Below, piece after piece: positions 6,025-8,574 of a stretch of DNA of 8,574 nucleotides (its first letter is position 1; each line of letters opens with the position of its first letter). The DNA comes from Burkholderiales bacterium (GTDB taxonomy: Bacteria; Pseudomonadota; Gammaproteobacteria; Burkholderiales; Burkholderiaceae_C). A model generated the notes under the pieces. It ran no database searches, had not been told where the DNA came from, and saw nothing but the letters and a program-made list of their open reading frames with translations. The stretch spans positions 1 to 8,574 of the forward strand of contig CANBSV010000109.1 in the NCBI GenBank assembly GCA_947372225.1, written 5' to 3'. Made by a program: the position numbers and the translations under genes.

Positions 6025-7271
6025 GCAGTGAGGGGATGAGTCCCGTTGAAAGCTGTGAATGTTTCGGGCATCGCGGGGTCGCAAGGCGACGACTGGTCCA
6101 AATTTGGAACTGCCGGATCCAAGCACCAGTCGCCAGAGGCAACCGCGCTCGCATCGGCAATCAATTGACGAAGCGCATCAATGCCCTGCCCATCCACCGC
6201 ACTGATAAACACGCGGGGCAAACTGCGGCCATCGGCAAGCATGATCGCATCCACGGCGGCACGCGGCATCTGATCAGCCTCAAGCCGATCCACCTTATTG
6301 AATACGAGCAACTGCGGAACGTCTCCGGCACCGATGCTGTCGAGCACTCGCTGCACCTCGGCAACCTGGTCGTCACGGTTGGGGCTGGAAGCATCGATCA
6401 CGTGCAGCAGCAGATCGGCCTGCGCAGCCTCCTGCAGCGTGGCCTCGAAGGCTTCAACCAGCTTGTGCGGCAGATCGCGAATGAAACCGACAGTGTCGGA
6501 CAGTGCCACGGTGCGGCCGCTTTGCGCGATGTGCATCTGCCTGGTGGTCGTGTCGAGCGTGGCAAAAAGTTGGTCGGCCGCATAGGCTCGCGCCTTCACG
6601 AGCACATTGAACAGTGTCGATTTGCCCGCATTGGTGTACCCGACCAGCGATACGCGAAACGTCTGACTGCGTTCTCGCGAGCGGCGTTGTGTATTGCGCT
6701 GGCGCTTGACCTTGACCAGACGCTCCTTCACCGACTTGATGCGTTCGCCGATCATGCGCCGGTCGAGCTCAATTTGCGCCTCGCCCGGGCCCCCGCGATT
6801 GCCGATGCCGCCACGCTGACGCTCCAAATGGCTCCAGCGACGCACCAGCCGAGTCGACAGGTACTGCAGTCGCGCCAGTTCCACCTGCAATTTGCCCTCG
6901 TGGCTTTGCGCTCGATCGGCAAAGATTTCCAGGATCAACATGGTTCGATCGGCCACAGCCACGCCAAGGTGACGCTCTAGATTGCGCTGTTGCGCTGCAC
7001 CTAACGCCTGATCGAACAGAACCACCTCAGCGCGATGCATGTCGACCATCAGTTTGATCTCATCGGCCTTCCCGCTGCCGACGAACAGGGCAGGATCGGG
7101 GCTCTTGCGGCGCGCGATGACGCGAGCCACCGGCAAGTCCCCTGCGGATTCGGCAAGCAACGCAAGCTCGTCGAGCGACTCGTCAAACGCAGTAGCCCGC
7201 CCGATTTCGACGCCAACCAGGATGGCGCGCGCCGGGCCCGATCCGTCCAACAGCACTGGATCAGAACTCAA
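6021..7271 (-). CDS. hflX: GTPase HflX
   Basis: HflX is a translational GTPase-related protein that binds the 50S subunit and splits stalled ribosomes, notably in heat stress. In the 416-residue product the N-terminal HflX domain includes LFVGSGKADEI (62-72), VVLFDQALGAAQQRNLERHL (83-102) and GGIGNRGGPGEAQIELDRR (154-172), followed by the basic helix that contacts rRNA. The G domain shows G1 GYTNAGKST (211-219), the switch I region FATLDTTTR (236-244), G3 DTVGF (259-263), G4 NKVD (325-328) and G5 SA (357-358). The HflX-domain block has Ala where the usual motif GPGETQ has Thr. The tail after about residue 380 is poorly conserved-looking. The start is taken as TTG 7271, giving MSSDPVLLDGSGPARAILVG, the usual kind of HflX N-terminus; no ATG fits, and the ribosome binding site is weak. 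It lies 37 bp after hfq. Confidence 0.95.
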   Translation of the reverse strand: MSSDPVLLDGSGPARAILVGVEIGRATAFDESLDELALLAESAGDLPVARVIARRKSPDPALFVGSGKADEIKLMVDMHRAEVVLFDQALGAAQQRNLERHLGVAVADRTMLILEIFADRAQSHEGKLQVELARLQYLSTRLVRRWSHLERQRGGIGNRGGPGEAQIELDRRMIGERIKSVKERLVKVKRQRNTQRRSRERSQTFRVSLVGYTNAGKSTLFNVLVKARAYAADQLFATLDTTTRQMHIAQSGRTVALSDTVGFIRDLPHKLVEAFEATLQEAAQADLLLHVIDASSPNRDDQVAEVQRVLDSIGAGDVPQLLVFNKVDRLEADQMPRAAVDAIMLADGRSLPRVFISAVDGQGIDALRQLIADASAVASGDWCLDPAVPNLDQSSPCDPAMPETFTAFNGTHPLTA

Positions 7272-7308
7272 GACTCGGCCCAGACGTGACGGACCACGAC
7301 GGCTGCCT

Positions 7309-7551
7309 TCAATTCAACTCCGACGTCTCGGCCGCGCTGAAGTTGACGGCCCGCCCCGGCACCACCGTAGAAATGGCGTGCTTGTAGACCATCTGGGTCA
7401 CGGTGTTGCGTAACAGGACCACGTACTGGTCAAACGATTCAATGTGGCCTTGGAGCTTGATGCCGTTCACGAGATAAATCGACACGGGAACGTGCTCTTT
7501 GCGAAGCAGGTTCAGGAATGGATCCTGCAGGAGTTGGCCTTTGTTGTTCAC
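7309..7551 (-). CDS. hfq: RNA chaperone Hfq
   Basis: Hfq is a hexameric Sm-like protein that pairs small RNAs with target mRNAs and affects RNA stability. The 80-residue product has the full Sm fold: proximal-face residues Q9, D10 and F40 with the YKHA motif (56-59), the Sm1 stretch PVSIYLVNGIKLQG (22-35) and the Sm2 stretch VYKHAISTVVP (55-65). The rim patch is RKEH (17-20), against RRER in E. coli. The C-terminal tail is short, about 14 residues, and ends acidic (AAETSELN), as in other betaproteobacteria. The start is GTG 7551; a strong GGAGGA sits four bases upstream, which decides the start. The gene follows der after 80 bp, the widest gap in the right half, and precedes hflX by 37 bp. 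Confidence 0.98.
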   Translation of the reverse strand: MNNKGQLLQDPFLNLLRKEHVPVSIYLVNGIKLQGHIESFDQYVVLLRNTVTQMVYKHAISTVVPGRAVNFSAAETSELN

Positions 7552-7555
7552 GATA

Positions 7556-7561
7556 TCCTCC
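7556..7561 (-). promoter_or_regulatory. hfq ribosome binding site
   Basis: GGAGGA on the minus strand, four bases before the GTG start at 7551. It is the best Shine-Dalgarno match in the window and compensates for the non-ATG start of hfq. Confidence 0.8.
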
Positions 7562-7631
7562 GTGTTCGAAGCTATTGGGAAAGGAACATAACACAGCGTT
7601 TCACGGCGTACCGAGCCGGGTAGAAATGCCC

Positions 7632-8574
7632 TCAGTCCTTGTCATCAAATGGATTTTTCCCGGACCTCATCTCGATACGAAGGGGTGTTCCGGTGAGCTT
7701 GAAGTGGTCGCGAATTCGCCCCTCCAGGAACCGCTTGTAGGCTTCTGTCACGTGCTCCAGCGAATTTCCGTGGACCACCACGATGGGTGGATTCATGCCG
7801 CCTTGGTGGGCATAGCGCATCTTGGGCCGGAACATTCCAGCTCGCTTGGGCGCCTGGTGTTCGATGGCATCGAGCAGCAAGCGCGTGAGGACAGGCGTTG
7901 GCATCTTTCGAATGGCCGACGCGTGAGCGTCGGCAATGGCCTTCCACACCGGAGCCAGTCCCTGCCGCCTGATGGCTGAAATGTTCATCACAGGCGCGAA
8001 CTTCAAGAAGGCCAGCCGCTGTTCGATCGAGCGCTGCAGCAGTTGCTTCTGGTAGTCGTCGACAGCGTCCCACTTGTTGACCGCAATCACGACGGCGCGG
8101 CCACTTTCCAGGATGTAGCCGGCAATGTGTGCGTCCTGCTCGCTGACACCCTGTGTGGCGTCAAGCAGCAACAGCACGACGTTCGCATCGGCGATGGCCT
8201 GCAACGTCTTGACCACCGAGAACTTCTCGATCGCCTCGAACACCTTGCCCTTGCGACGCAAGCCGGCCGTGTCGATCAACTCGAACTTTTGACCTTGACG
8301 CTCGAACGGCACGGTGATGGCATCGCGCGTGGTACCCGGCATGTCGAAGGCGACCAACCGCTCTTCGCCAAGCCAAGTGTTAATGAGCGTGGATTTGCCG
8401 ACGTTCGGGCGCCCCGCCACGGCCAAGCGTATGGGAGCGTCCTCTTCGGGCTCTGGATCGTCGTGCGGAAAGTCAAAGCCGGCAAGCACAGCGTCCGTCA
8501 GACTGCGGATGCCCTGCCCGTGAGCCGACGAGATAGGGTGGGGTTCGCCCATACCCAACTCGAAAAACTCACCC
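7632..8574 (-). CDS. der: Ribosome assembly GTPase Der (EngA), C-terminal part (5' end cut by window edge)
   Basis: Der is an essential GTPase with two tandem G domains, needed for maturation of the 50S ribosomal subunit. The visible 313 residues start at the end of the first G domain, with its G5 motif in ISSAHGQG (14-21). An acidic linker (HDDPEPEEDAP) follows, then the whole second G domain: G1 GRPNVGKST (54-62), PGTTRD (79-84), G3 DTAGLRRKGK (101-110), G4 NKWD (166-169) and G5 in NISAIRRQG. The C-terminal KH-like domain includes the RPKMRYAHQGGMNPP stretch, HVTEAYKRFLEGRIRDHF and GTPLRIEMRSGKNPF. All motifs are intact. The reading frame continues off the right end, so the start is not in the window. 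It is the most upstream gene seen in this cluster. Confidence 0.97.
   Translation of the reverse strand, partial: GEFFELGMGEPHPISSAHGQGIRSLTDAVLAGFDFPHDDPEPEEDAPIRLAVAGRPNVGKSTLINTWLGEERLVAFDMPGTTRDAITVPFERQGQKFELIDTAGLRRKGKVFEAIEKFSVVKTLQAIADANVVLLLLDATQGVSEQDAHIAGYILESGRAVVIAVNKWDAVDDYQKQLLQRSIEQRLAFLKFAPVMNISAIRRQGLAPVWKAIADAHASAIRKMPTPVLTRLLLDAIEHQAPKRAGMFRPKMRYAHQGGMNPPIVVVHGNSLEHVTEAYKRFLEGRIRDHFKLTGTPLRIEMRSGKNPFDDKD

Noticed and set aside
6025..6126. 34 extra N-terminal codons for HflK upstream of ATG 6024
   Set aside because: They lie wholly within the end of hflX and show no HflK-like sequence. The ATGA overlap at 6024-6021 is a more natural start.
6003..6980. 325-codon open frame on the plus strand opposite hflX
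   Set aside because: Again in the complementary codon phase to a certain gene and without recognisable protein features.
7552..7631. Possible hfq promoter in the der-hfq gap (minus-strand TGTTATGTT as an extended -10)
   Set aside because: TATGTT matches the -10 consensus at only four of six positions and no -35 is visible. An hfq promoter here is plausible from other bacteria, but the sequence does not support a call.

Overview
The window is a GC-rich bacterial housekeeping cluster. Gene order and protein sequences point to a betaproteobacterium of the Burkholderiales, most likely a relative of the Comamonadaceae. This rests on protein similarity from memory and on synteny; no search was run. 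All nine protein-coding genes are on the minus strand. Read in transcription order, from the right end of the window to the left, they are: der (5'-truncated by the window edge), hfq, hflX, hflK, hflC, a small DUF2065/YjeT-type membrane protein, hisZ, purA, a Gpt-like phosphoribosyltransferase, and the start of rnr (3'-truncated by the window edge). The only plus-strand gene is a tRNA-Leu(CAG) set between the phosphoribosyltransferase and rnr.

Right part (about 6.0-8.57 kb): der encodes a ribosome-assembly GTPase, hfq the RNA chaperone and hflX a ribosome-rescue/splitting GTPase. Middle (3.66-6.02 kb): hflK and hflC encode the SPFH complex that surrounds and restrains the FtsH protease, followed by a two-helix membrane protein that overlaps hflC by four bases. 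hflX/hflK also overlap by four bases, and hflK/hflC are 21 bp apart, so hflX-hflK-hflC-DUF2065 looks like one translationally coupled unit. Left part (0.49-3.61 kb): hisZ (regulatory subunit of a short-form ATP phosphoribosyltransferase), purA (committed step of AMP synthesis) and a phosphoribosyltransferase probably used in purine salvage. HisG consumes ATP and PRPP, so these genes share a purine/PRPP theme. The far left holds the tRNA gene, a hairpin that could terminate transcription from both directions, and the N-terminus of RNase R.

The layout is essentially the enterobacterial hfq-hflX-hflK-hflC-yjeT-purA-rnr order, with hisZ, the phosphoribosyltransferase gene and the tRNA as local differences. 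I see no mobile element, CRISPR array, defence system or undescribed multi-gene system. The points worth a second look are small and mostly regulatory: an intrinsic-terminator-like hairpin in the 42-bp hisZ-purA gap directly before the purA ribosome binding site, an RNase R without room for the usual N-terminal helix-turn-helix domain, a head-on tRNA gene with a possibly bidirectional terminator, and a dyad in the short divergent rnr/tRNA region.

There is no stretch longer than 300 bases without a gene.
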